From Sphingomonas suaedae (GTDB lineage Bacteria > Pseudomonadota > Alphaproteobacteria > Sphingomonadales > Sphingomonadaceae), in contig NZ_CP042239.1 of NCBI RefSeq assembly GCF_007833215.1, forward strand, positions 4,028,001 through 4,092,000: 64,000 nt of DNA, written 5' to 3'. The position numbers and the translations under genes were made by a program. The notes beneath the pieces were generated by a model. The model had not been told where the DNA came from, did no database searches, and saw nothing but the letters and a program-made list of their open reading frames with translations. Position 1 is the stretch's first letter. The number at the start of each line of letters is the position of its first letter. This document shows positions 39,982 through 47,997 of the stretch, piece by piece.

Positions 39982-42093
39982 TCAGGGCGTAACCCGGAAA
40001 CGCAGGCCGATCGTACGCGGCGTCGGCCCCGATCCCGACAATGGGCCGTTGGTGCCGACAAAGGTCGGCCCGCGCTCGTCGGTCAGGTTGTTGCCGATCA
40101 GCGCAAGCTCATAATCGCCGTACCGCACGCCCAGGGTCAGGGCCATGACGTTGTAGGACGGCGCGGTGATGCCGTTGTTCTGCAACCGGTCGCCGCTATG
40201 GCTGAGCGAGAGATTGCCGAAGATATTGGCGTCGTTCGAGATGTCGCGGTTGTAGCCCGCGTCGATGCGGAAATTGTTCGACAGGGTGTTGGTCAGCCGT
40301 GATCCCGGTTTCAGCAGCGGCTGGGCGGCCGCCACGACGGGATTGATCCGGTCGTATTTGCTGTCGTTGAAATTGCCGACAAAGCCAAGGTTGAATCCCT
40401 TGAGCGGGGTGCGCCAGTGCAGCTCGATATCGATGCCCTTGGTCGTCGCATCCCCGAAATTGGCGAAGCCGTTGACGTCCTGAATGCCGCCGGTGACCGA
40501 GGTCTGCAGGTTGGTATATTCGAGCTGATAGAGGTTGAGACCAACCGACAATGCGCGATCCGCCGTGCGCCATTTCACGCCGAATTCGTAGTTTTTCGTG
40601 GATTCGGGCTCCAGCGCGACGCTGGTCGGAACGCCTGCCATCTCCACCGACTGAACCTGCACCCGCGACTGGACGATGCCGGGGCGGAAGCCGGTCGCGG
40701 CCGAGATGAACATCGTCAGATCGTCGGTCGGCAGATAGGACAGGTTGAGGCGCCAGGTGGTGACGTCCTCCTTGGTCGGAACCTTGCCGGTGCTGTCGGC
40801 GAAGGCGCGATCGTCATGATATTGGCGCAGGCCGACGAGCGGGACCAGCTTGCCGTCGAACAGCTCATAGCTGACCTCGCCGAAGACGGCGTAATTTTCG
40901 GTCAGCGTGTCATTGTCGGCATCGATGACCAGCCCGGGCAGGGTCAGCGCATTTTCCTGCGGACCCGATCCGTCCTGATAGGAACCGCCGATCACCCATT
41001 TGAACGGGCCGCTGCCGTTCGAGTTTACGCGCACTTCCTGCGCGAACATCTTGGGCAGGAACTGGCTGGAGAAGGAGCCTGCGGGCGAGAGCGGGATGTT
41101 GATCCCGAACTGCCCTTCCAGATAGCTCGTCGCGCTGGTGATGCTGAACGCGCTGAAATCGACGGTTCCGGTCAGGCTGTAGAGGGTGAAGTCGCCGTTC
41201 GAAAAGCCGTCCTGCCCGGCGGTGTTCTCGAAATAGGGCGGTTTGACCGATGCGGTGAAGCCGGTGAAGTCCTGACGCGGGCGGAAATTCCAATATTGCG
41301 CGCGGATATTGACGTTTTCGGCGGGACGGAACAGCGCGACGACGCGGATATCGTCATTCTTGGCGGCGTTGACGCCGGTCTCGTCGGGCGTGCCGTCGAA
41401 CGCGCCATAATAGGCATCGGCCCAGCCCGCATCGCGAGAGAAGCCGCCGCTGACGCGCACCGCCAGCATATCCTTGATAATCGGGACCGAAAGTGCGGCG
41501 GCGGCGCCATAGTTCAATCCATCGGCGCCGCGGGTCTGCGATGCCTCTGCCTCGAACGCATAGTCGAAATCGTTGAGATCGGGGTCGCGGGTGCGGAAGA
41601 TGAAGACGCCTCCCGAGGAGCCCTGGCCATAGAGCGTGCCCTGTGGGCCGCGCAGCACCTCCACCCGGTCGATGTCGATGAAGCGAACCGGTGGCGCGAT
41701 GCCGAAATTGGTGACGATGAAGGGTGCGTCGTCGAGATAATAGCCGATCGGCGAGTCGCCATTCTGCGTCACGCTGCCGCGCAGATTGTAGAAGCGCGAA
41801 CCGTTGGACTGGCGAAAGCCCTCGAAGGCGCCGGGCACGCTCGACACGAGATCGCCGATGGTCGAGATGTTGCGCTCTTTCAGCTCCTCGCCGTCGAACG
41901 CCTGGATCGCAAGCGGCACTTCCTGGAGCGCCTGCGCGCCACCCTTTTGCGCGGTCACGACGACTTCCTGAACAGCTGATGCGGCTGGCGCCTCGGCCTC
42001 CTGCTCGGTCGGTGCGGTCTGGGCGAATGCCGGGACCGCTGTCAGGACGCTCGCGACCGCGATGGACGCAACGGTCGTGCGAATATGCTTCAT
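39982..42093 (-). CDS. TonB-dependent receptor
   Basis: 703 residues. Signal peptide (KHIRTTVASIAVASVLTAVPAFAQ), TonB box region VQEVVVTAQK, plug domain (VPLAIQAFDGEELKERNIST, LVSSVPGAFEGF, RGPQGTLYGQGSSGGVF) and a beta-barrel ending RTIGLRFRVTP. Strong AGAGGA before ATG 42093. Preceded by an operator overlapping its promoter. Belongs to sugar-type receptors in context; the ligand is inferred to be sucrose or a sucrose ester. Confidence 0.93.
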   Translation of the reverse strand: MKHIRTTVASIAVASVLTAVPAFAQTAPTEQEAEAPAASAVQEVVVTAQKGGAQALQEVPLAIQAFDGEELKERNISTIGDLVSSVPGAFEGFRQSNGSRFYNLRGSVTQNGDSPIGYYLDDAPFIVTNFGIAPPVRFIDIDRVEVLRGPQGTLYGQGSSGGVFIFRTRDPDLNDFDYAFEAEASQTRGADGLNYGAAAALSVPIIKDMLAVRVSGGFSRDAGWADAYYGAFDGTPDETGVNAAKNDDIRVVALFRPAENVNIRAQYWNFRPRQDFTGFTASVKPPYFENTAGQDGFSNGDFTLYSLTGTVDFSAFSITSATSYLEGQFGINIPLSPAGSFSSQFLPKMFAQEVRVNSNGSGPFKWVIGGSYQDGSGPQENALTLPGLVIDADNDTLTENYAVFGEVSYELFDGKLVPLVGLRQYHDDRAFADSTGKVPTKEDVTTWRLNLSYLPTDDLTMFISAATGFRPGIVQSRVQVQSVEMAGVPTSVALEPESTKNYEFGVKWRTADRALSVGLNLYQLEYTNLQTSVTGGIQDVNGFANFGDATTKGIDIELHWRTPLKGFNLGFVGNFNDSKYDRINPVVAAAQPLLKPGSRLTNTLSNNFRIDAGYNRDISNDANIFGNLSLSHSGDRLQNNGITAPSYNVMALTLGVRYGDYELALIGNNLTDERGPTFVGTNGPLSGSGPTPRTIGLRFRVTP

Positions 42094-42116
42094 TTTCCTC
42101 TCCCCGGTTATATTTT

Positions 42117-42126
42117 CAATCGATTG
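42117..42126. promoter_or_regulatory. LacI-type operator 3
   Basis: CAATCGATTG in the context TTCAATCGATTGCA, 24 bases upstream of the TonB receptor ATG. A second, one-mismatch site CAATCGTTTG lies at 42209-42218, at the 3' side of the esterase gene. Confidence 0.85.
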
Positions 42127-42153
42127 CATAAATATTGTGTCGGCTATCGTCAA
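42125..42153 (-). promoter_or_regulatory. possible promoter of the TonB receptor operon
   Basis: On the minus strand a TTGACG (42148-42153) and TATGCA (42125-42130) are separated by 17 bases. The -10 region abuts operator 3, so LacI binding would block it. Only the -35 is a good match. Confidence 0.45.
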
Positions 42154-42229
42154 GGGCAACGCCGCTGCGCAAACGCTCACCTCACAGCGAAATCTGGGTT
42201 CAGTTCCGCAATCGTTTGCTGCCCTCGGC

Positions 42230-43315
42230 CTAGCCTGCTGGGCGGGCGAAGGCGCGACGCAGTGCCTCGATCTTGGCGCGCGTAAATTGCTTCGCCTGGG
42301 GCGAGTCCGCCGACAGCTGGTCAAAGCCATGATAGGCGCCGGGGATCACCTGCAACTCGGTCGGCACCCCGGCCTCGTTCAGTCGACGGGCATAGTCGAT
42401 ATCCTCGCTGACGAAGAGATCGACGCCCCCGACCTGGATGAAGGCGGGGGGCAGCCCGGCAAGACTGGGGGTCCGTGCAGGGACGGCCCGCGCGGGGACC
42501 GTGTCGGTGCCCGGCTCCTGGCCCAGAAACGCCTTCCAGCCATATTGGTTTTCCGATCCGCTCCACCCGACCGTGGCGATATGCGCGGGCATCTTCACCG
42601 CCCCGCCGGTGCGGTCGTCCAGCATCGGATAGACCAGTGCCTGGAAGGCGATGGGGATCTCGCCACGATCGCGCGCGGTGATGGCGAGCAGGGCCGCATG
42701 GCCGCCGCCCGCGCTTTCCCCGGTCACCGCGATGCGGCTGCGGTCGAGTCCCAAGGTCGCGGCATTGGCGACCATCCAGCGCAACCCCGCATAATTATCC
42801 TCGATCGAACCTTCGAACGTCGTTTCCGGGGCCAGCCGATATTCGACACTGACGATCACCGCGTCGAGCTCGCGAGCCATCTCCTGAAGCCGCCGGACAT
42901 CGGTCGCGGCGGTGCCGAGGATATAGCCACCGCCATGGGTGTGAACGATGCCGGGTCGACTGGTTCCCGGTTTGGCGTTGATGACGAACAGCTTGACCTG
43001 CGGCCCGCCATTCGGCCCCGGGATCATCTGCTCGGTCACAGGCACATCGGCGTGACGGGGAGGGACGGGCGGACCGCCGCCGCGCTTGCGCGACTCGAGC
43101 ACCATCTTCTCGTTGATCGTGCCCATCATTTTGGAAAAGCCCAGCGCCATGCGGGCACCTGCACGCAGTTCCGGGGCGATCGGCTCCAGCTTGGCCTCGT
43201 CCTCCGCGGTGAGCTGCACAGGGGGCGGTCCCTGGATTTGCGCAATCGCCGCTCCCGGCGCAAAGGCGACGATAAGCAGCGCCGCTCCACAGAGTGCCGA
43301 AATCCTTGCCCGCAT
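42230..43315 (-). CDS. exported HSL-family alpha/beta-hydrolase (esterase)
   Basis: 361 residues. Signal peptide (RARISALCGAALLIVAFAPGAAIAQ), oxyanion HGGG at 127-130 (HTHGGGYILG), nucleophile in GESAGGG (S201), catalytic Asp/His near the end (GGVDLFVSEDID, AYHGFD). Hormone-sensitive-lipase type carboxylesterases act on short acyl esters. ATG 43315 with GGGAGAG before it. Follows the TonB receptor operon in reverse, with its own operator at 43381. Confidence 0.88.
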   Translation of the reverse strand: MRARISALCGAALLIVAFAPGAAIAQIQGPPPVQLTAEDEAKLEPIAPELRAGARMALGFSKMMGTINEKMVLESRKRGGGPPVPPRHADVPVTEQMIPGPNGGPQVKLFVINAKPGTSRPGIVHTHGGGYILGTAATDVRRLQEMARELDAVIVSVEYRLAPETTFEGSIEDNYAGLRWMVANAATLGLDRSRIAVTGESAGGGHAALLAITARDRGEIPIAFQALVYPMLDDRTGGAVKMPAHIATVGWSGSENQYGWKAFLGQEPGTDTVPARAVPARTPSLAGLPPAFIQVGGVDLFVSEDIDYARRLNEAGVPTELQVIPGAYHGFDQLSADSPQAKQFTRAKIEALRRAFARPAG

Positions 43316-43370
43316 CACAGTCTCTCCCGCCGGTTATCGTTCGCCCCGGACCTGCGTCCGTTATGGCGAC

Positions 43371-43398
43371 ATCCTATTAGCAATCGATTGCAAGTCAA
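43371..43398 (-). promoter_or_regulatory. possible promoter of esterase, with operator between -35 and -10
   Basis: On the minus strand TTGACT (43393-43398) and TAGGAT (43371-43376) are 16 bases apart, and operator 4 fills the spacer. Such placement is typical of repression. Confidence 0.5.
43381..43390. promoter_or_regulatory. LacI-type operator 4
   Basis: CAATCGATTG in the context AGCAATCGATTGCA, 66 bases upstream of the esterase ATG at 43315. Confidence 0.85.
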
Positions 43399-43433
43399 TC
43401 CGCGAGATGTCGGACGGGCCAGCCCTGACCCTG

Positions 43434-44438
43434 TCAGCTGGACTCGCGGACGATCAGTTCGGGGTTCAGGATGGTCGATCCCGTGGCCTCGCCCGCGATG
43501 CGCTTCATCAGGCTGTCGACCAGATGCGTCGCACCTGCGGCGAGATTCTGACGCACCGTCGAGAGCGGAGGTGCGCTGGTCCGGGCTAGGTAAAGGTCGT
43601 CATAGCCGACGACCTTGACGTCCCCCGGCACCGACAGGCCGCGCGTCGCCAGCACCTGGATGGCGGTCAGCGCGATCAGGTCCGACGCGGCAAAGATGCC
43701 ATCGGGCAGGATGCCGGAATCGTCGAGGAACGCGTCGATGTCCGATCCGCTGACCTCCGATGCGAAATGGGTCGGCGCATCGACCAGCATGATGTCATCC
43801 CGCGCCGCGATCGCCGCCTTCGCGCCCTCCAGGCGCAGCGACGGCTCGATCGCCTGGGTGTTGCCGAGGAACGCGATCTTGCGGCATCCGCGGTCGATCA
43901 GATGCTGGGTCGCCATCCGCCCGCCCAGGAAATTGTCGGTGCCGACCGAACAATGGATCTGCCCCTGAACGAACCCGCCCCAGGCGACCAGCGGCAGATA
44001 ATCGGCGGCGATCCGGTCCAGCACCTGCGATTGGTCCGACTGGCCGATCACGATGAACCCGTCGACGCGATCGGCATCGATCAGCCGCGACAGCCAATTG
44101 TCCTGATTGGGAATGACGCGGGAGAGCATGAGGTCGAACCCCCGCTCGCTCAGTTCGTCGGCAAGATAGCCGATCAGCGTCATGAAAAACGGGTCGGAAA
44201 GATGCTGACCGCGATCATGGCCCAGCGGCACCACGACGCCGATCGCGCCGCGCTGTTTCGTGCGCAGGTTGCGGGCCAGCGCGCTCGGGCGAAAATCATG
44301 CTGTTCGGCAAGTTTGCGGATGCGTTCCGATGTCTTGGAGTTGACCATCGACTTGCCCGCCAGCGCGCGCGAGACGGTCGCTGCGGAAACGCCCGCCAAC
44401 TCGGCCAGGTCATAGATGGTGCGGATCTTGCCGGCCAA
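43434..44438 (-). CDS. LacI-family transcriptional regulator
   Basis: About 334 residues. N-terminal HTH TIYDLAELAGVSAATVSRAL and hinge helix ALARNLRTK, then a periplasmic-binding-protein-like sensor domain (VDGFIVIGQSDQ, FLGNTQAIEPSLRLEGAKAAI). No ATG fits; a TTG at 44438 with GGAG eight bases before it is the best start (a TTG at 44495 gives 353 residues). By position and matching operators it controls the 33.6-45.9 kb locus, including itself with the SGNH gene. Sugar sensing is inferred. Confidence 0.85.
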   Translation of the reverse strand: MAGKIRTIYDLAELAGVSAATVSRALAGKSMVNSKTSERIRKLAEQHDFRPSALARNLRTKQRGAIGVVVPLGHDRGQHLSDPFFMTLIGYLADELSERGFDLMLSRVIPNQDNWLSRLIDADRVDGFIVIGQSDQSQVLDRIAADYLPLVAWGGFVQGQIHCSVGTDNFLGGRMATQHLIDRGCRKIAFLGNTQAIEPSLRLEGAKAAIAARDDIMLVDAPTHFASEVSGSDIDAFLDDSGILPDGIFAASDLIALTAIQVLATRGLSVPGDVKVVGYDDLYLARTSAPPLSTVRQNLAAGATHLVDSLMKRIAGEATGSTILNPELIVRESS

Positions 44439-44521
44439 GTCCAAATCTCCACTAGGGGGCGGTTGCGGGATAGGGTCGGCGCGCCCGCTTTGCAACGCGC
44501 CGTCCCCAGGTTGCAGCGGCG

Positions 44522-45820
44522 TCAGCGCGCTGCGAAGCGCGCGATGTCGATCGCCTCGGCCATCGCCGCATTGCCCGCATCATTGGGATGGACATGATCG
44601 CCGGGGTCGAAGCGCGGGTTCAGGCGGGTGGGGCGCGCGGGATCGCGCACGGCGGCATCGAAATCGACCACGGCGTCGAACGTGCCGCTCTCGCGGATCC
44701 AGCGGTTGACCGCCTGACGGATCGCCTCCGTCTTTTCGCTGTAGAGCCACAGCCCTTCGGTCGGCGTGATCGTCCCGCCCATCACCTTGATGCCGTGCAG
44801 ATGCGCGCGATCGATGAACTGCGTATAGGCGGCGATCAGCTCGTCGGCGGTCACCGCCTCGCTCGACGGCATATTGGGGATCGCCGCGAAATTGATGTCG
44901 TTGATCCCCTCCAGCAGGATCACCCAGCGCACCCCGGGCCGCGCAAGGACATCCCGGTCGAACCGCGCAAGCGCGGAAAGGCCTGCCCCGTCGCGCCGGA
45001 CGCGATTGCCCGAAATCCCCATATTGATGACCGACAGCGTTCGCGTGCGCGGATCGCGCTGCAGCCGCTGGGCAAGCAGGTCGGGCCAGGCGCGTGCCGC
45101 GCCGGGGGTGGTCGCAAAGCCATCGGTGATCGAATCCCCGAACGCGACGATCGTCCCCGCGTCGCCCGGCGCCAGCACTTCGACCCCGGTCAGCCAGAAA
45201 TAGGATCGGTTCGTCTCCGCGTCGCCGAGCGCGGCGTCGGCGGTGCGATCGCCCTTCGCGATATAGGTGGTGCGCAGTCCAAGCGGATGCAGCGTGTTGA
45301 CCGCCGTCTTGCCGGGAAGGTGGATGGACACCGCCAGGAGTTCGAACGGCGCGACATCGGTCGCGACCGGGTCGCTGATTGCGACCGCGCCCGGCTGGAT
45401 GACCACCGCCGGTCGTCCGCCAAAGCTGAGCGGCCGATCACTGCCCGGCGCCGTGGCGCTGCCCCCGGTGCTCTTCGCCAGCCGGGCGCGCCCGATCGTC
45501 AACGGCTCGCCGCCAATGGCGTTGGAGAATTGCAGCCTGACCGTCCCGCCGCCGATCGTCGGCCGGACGGTCATCCGGACGGTCTGGTCTTCAAGCGTCG
45601 CCGGGGTCGGCGGAATCTGGGGCGGCGGCGGGGGAGGCGCGGGCGGCGCAGGTGCATCCTTGTCGGCATCGCGGGGCGGCAGGCGCGGTGGCGGGGTGGG
45701 CGCAAGCTGCTGCGCGGTCCCCCAGGCGCTGACCCAGCGGTCCTGCGCGCGCGACTGGCCCGGGATCAGGAACAACGCGGCGATCAACACGAACTGCGCG
45801 ATCAATAATCTGGTGCGCAT
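44522..45820 (-). CDS. exported SGNH/GDSL hydrolase
   Basis: 432 residues. Signal peptide (MRTRLLIAQFVLIAALFLIPGQSRAQ), then a proline-rich linker (about 40-70, PAPPAPPPPPPQIPP), then a beta-rich region and the GDSL core: AFGDSITDG (Ser), NMGISGNRV (Gly), LLEGIND (Asn) and DHVHPND (Asp/His). Acts on ester bonds of glycans or small molecules. First gene before the LacI regulator, operator 5 upstream. Confidence 0.88.
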   Translation of the reverse strand: MRTRLLIAQFVLIAALFLIPGQSRAQDRWVSAWGTAQQLAPTPPPRLPPRDADKDAPAPPAPPPPPPQIPPTPATLEDQTVRMTVRPTIGGGTVRLQFSNAIGGEPLTIGRARLAKSTGGSATAPGSDRPLSFGGRPAVVIQPGAVAISDPVATDVAPFELLAVSIHLPGKTAVNTLHPLGLRTTYIAKGDRTADAALGDAETNRSYFWLTGVEVLAPGDAGTIVAFGDSITDGFATTPGAARAWPDLLAQRLQRDPRTRTLSVINMGISGNRVRRDGAGLSALARFDRDVLARPGVRWVILLEGINDINFAAIPNMPSSEAVTADELIAAYTQFIDRAHLHGIKVMGGTITPTEGLWLYSEKTEAIRQAVNRWIRESGTFDAVVDFDAAVRDPARPTRLNPRFDPGDHVHPNDAGNAAMAEAIDIARFAAR

Positions 45821-45870
45821 ATGAACCTCTCCCCGCCGATATGTCGCGCCAGAGCGCCTGCGTTGATCCG

Positions 45871-45880
45871 CAATCGATTG
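45871..45880. promoter_or_regulatory. LacI-type operator 5
   Basis: CAATCGATTG, 51 bases upstream of the SGNH hydrolase ATG; with the downstream extension it is identical to operator 2 over 16 bases. Would give autoregulation of the SGNH-LacI unit. Confidence 0.85.
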
Positions 45881-45920
45881 TAGATTGGCTAACATCGGTT
45901 ATGCGGGAGCGCAACGATGT

Positions 45921-46385
45921 TCACACCGGCAGCGCGGTGGTGGACTTGATCTCCGACAGCGCGACCGTGGAGTTGATTTCCTGCACGCCCGGCAGGCGCG
46001 AGAGTTTTTCGAAGAAGAAGCGTTCATAGGCCTCGATGTCTGCGGCGACCACGCGCAGCATGAAATCGACCGTCCCCATCAGCACATAGCATTCGAGCAC
46101 TTCGGGCAGTTCATGGATCGAGGCGGAAAATTCGTCGAGATTGGCGCGGCCATGCGCGTTGAGCTTCACCAGCGCGAAGACCTGGGCGTTGAGGCCGATC
46201 TTGCGTCGGTCGAGCAGCGCGACCCGGCCCTTGATATAGCCGTCGCGCTCCAGCCGGTCGATCCGGCGCCAGCAGGGCGAGGCGGACAGCCCCACCGCTT
46301 CGGCGATCGCCGCGGTCGATTGTGCGGCGTCCTCCTGAAGCGCGCGGAGGATCTTGCGGTCATAGGCGTCCAGCGGTTCCGACAT
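45921..46385 (-). CDS. Lrp/AsnC family regulator
   Basis: 154 residues. HTH AIAEAVGLSASPCWRRIDRLERDGYI at about 25-50 and a RAM/effector-binding domain (FALVKLNAHGRANLDEF...ECYVLMGTVDFMLRVVAADIEAYERF). Divergent from the amino-acid dehydrogenase at 46516, which it probably regulates in response to a branched-chain or aromatic amino acid. Confidence 0.92.
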   Translation of the reverse strand: MSEPLDAYDRKILRALQEDAAQSTAAIAEAVGLSASPCWRRIDRLERDGYIKGRVALLDRRKIGLNAQVFALVKLNAHGRANLDEFSASIHELPEVLECYVLMGTVDFMLRVVAADIEAYERFFFEKLSRLPGVQEINSTVALSEIKSTTALPV

Positions 46386-46515
46386 GATTTGACCTTTATC
46401 CGAGGAAATGGCGGTCAGATTTAGCGCGATCGAGTGCTTTACAGAAGAATCAGGTCAGAAATTTCGCTGTCACCCGATTATTCTGGAGACATATCGCGTT
46501 CAAGGGGCCCCGTTC

Positions 46516-47574
46516 ATGCTCGACCAAGCCACCCCCATGCCGCCCGAGGAGGTGTTGCGCCTCGACGACCCGGACTCGGGCCTGTCGGGGGTCATCGTCA
46601 TCCATTCGACCGGCCTGGGCCCCGCCGCCGGGGGCTGTCGTTTTCACACTTATGCGTCCGATGCGGAAGCGGTCACCGATGCGATGCGGTTGGCGGAGGG
46701 GATGAGCTACAAGAATGCGCTTGCCGGGCTGCCGCTGGGCGGGGGCAAGGCGGTGATTCGGCGGCCGGAAGGGGCGTTCGACCGCCCGGCACTGTTCCGG
46801 GCGTTCGGCCGGGCGGTCAATTCGCTGGGCGGGCGGTATGTGACCGCAGAGGATGTCGGCACCAGCGTTGCGGACATGGTGTGCGTTGCCGATACCACGC
46901 GCCACGTCGCCGGGCTTCCGGCGGGGCAGGGCGCGGCGGGTGGAGATCCGTCACCCTGGACCGCGCTGGGCGTGTTCCGCGCGATGGAGGTCGCAGTCGA
47001 GCGCCAGCTGGGCGCGACGCTGGGCGACGTCACCGTCGCGGTGCAGGGGCTCGGCCATGTCGGCTTCGCACTGTGCGAGCTGCTCCACGCAGCGGGCGCG
47101 ACGCTGATCGTCGCCGAACCGCGCGCAGCGGTGGCCGCGCAGGCGGCGGAGCGGTTCGGCGCGACCATATTGTCCTCCGACGGCCTGTTCAACGCCCATG
47201 CCGAAGTCTTCGCCCCCTGCGCGCTGGGCGGCGCGATCGATGCGGAGTCGGTCCGCCGGTTGCGCGCGGCGGTGGTCTGCGGCGCGGCGAACAACCAGCT
47301 TGCGACTCCGGCACAGGGCGTCGCGCTGGCCGAGCGCGGCATCCTCTATGCGCCCGACTATGTCGTCAACGCGGGCGGCATCATCAATGTCGCGGCCGAG
47401 CATCTCGGCTGGGGTGCCGACGAAGCGCGCGCGCGGGTCGAGCGGGTCGGCGAACGGCTGGCCGAAGTGCTGGATTTCGCGGCGGCAAACCGGCTCGCGC
47501 CGCATGTCGCCGCCGATACGCTGGCCCGTTCGATCATCGCCAACAGCGTTCGACAGCCCGGCCTGGCGGCCTGA
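46516..47574 (+). CDS. leucine/phenylalanine/valine-type amino-acid dehydrogenase
   Basis: 352 residues of the Glu/Leu/Phe/Val dehydrogenase family. Substrate part GLGPAAGGCRFHTYASD and catalytic Lys region GMSYKNALAGLPLGGGKAVI; NAD Rossmann region VAVQGLGHVGFALCELL; CGAANNQLA. Oxidative deamination of a branched-chain or aromatic amino acid. ATG 46516 after a weak AAGGGG. Divergently arranged with Lrp and followed by an ACT-like small gene. Confidence 0.9.
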   Translation: MLDQATPMPPEEVLRLDDPDSGLSGVIVIHSTGLGPAAGGCRFHTYASDAEAVTDAMRLAEGMSYKNALAGLPLGGGKAVIRRPEGAFDRPALFRAFGRAVNSLGGRYVTAEDVGTSVADMVCVADTTRHVAGLPAGQGAAGGDPSPWTALGVFRAMEVAVERQLGATLGDVTVAVQGLGHVGFALCELLHAAGATLIVAEPRAAVAAQAAERFGATILSSDGLFNAHAEVFAPCALGGAIDAESVRRLRAAVVCGAANNQLATPAQGVALAERGILYAPDYVVNAGGIINVAAEHLGWGADEARARVERVGERLAEVLDFAAANRLAPHVAADTLARSIIANSVRQPGLAA

Positions 47575-47575
47575 C

Positions 47576-47830
47576 ATGGCCGGGAGCAATGACGTCGGCA
47601 CGGCGACCTTCGTCGTGACCGCGGGCCGCTGTCCGCAACTCCTGTGCCGTCTGGTCGGGCTGTTCGCGCAACAGGACCGGCTGGTCCACGCGCTGCGCGT
47701 CGATACGCTGCCGCGCAGCGTCCGCGCGTCGATCACCGTCGGCGGGATCGATGCGCATCGGGCGGAGATCATCGGCAACAAGATGCGGTCGATCGTCAGC
47801 GTTCGCACCGTGCGGGTTCGCTTCGCCTGA
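47576..47830 (+). CDS. small ACT-like domain protein
   Basis: 84 residues, starting two bases after the dehydrogenase stop. TATFVVTAGRCPQLLCRLVGLFAQQDRLVHALRV followed by a beta strand pair and a conserved-looking GNKMRSIVSVRTVRV. The beta-alpha-beta-beta-alpha-beta pattern resembles IlvM-type ACT domains that bind branched-chain amino acids. Could be a regulatory subunit of the dehydrogenase or part of its feedback control (inference). Confidence 0.6.
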   Translation: MAGSNDVGTATFVVTAGRCPQLLCRLVGLFAQQDRLVHALRVDTLPRSVRASITVGGIDAHRAEIIGNKMRSIVSVRTVRVRFA

Positions 47831-47997
47831 CCCAGCCGCGCTGCACCGGGCGCCATTCTACATGGGATTTGACAATTCTCTAAATAGGATCATCATCCTC
47901 CAATCAGGACGATTCACCGTAGGGCGGGGCAAGCGGCCTTGCGCGCGGGACAGCGAATTGCACGGCTATCGGCCAAGGGGAAGGGGGACAAGTCTCC

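Noticed and set aside
47869..47897. TTGACA before the serine hydrolase at 47998
   Set aside because: No fitting -10 at 16-18 bases spacing; not listed as a promoter.
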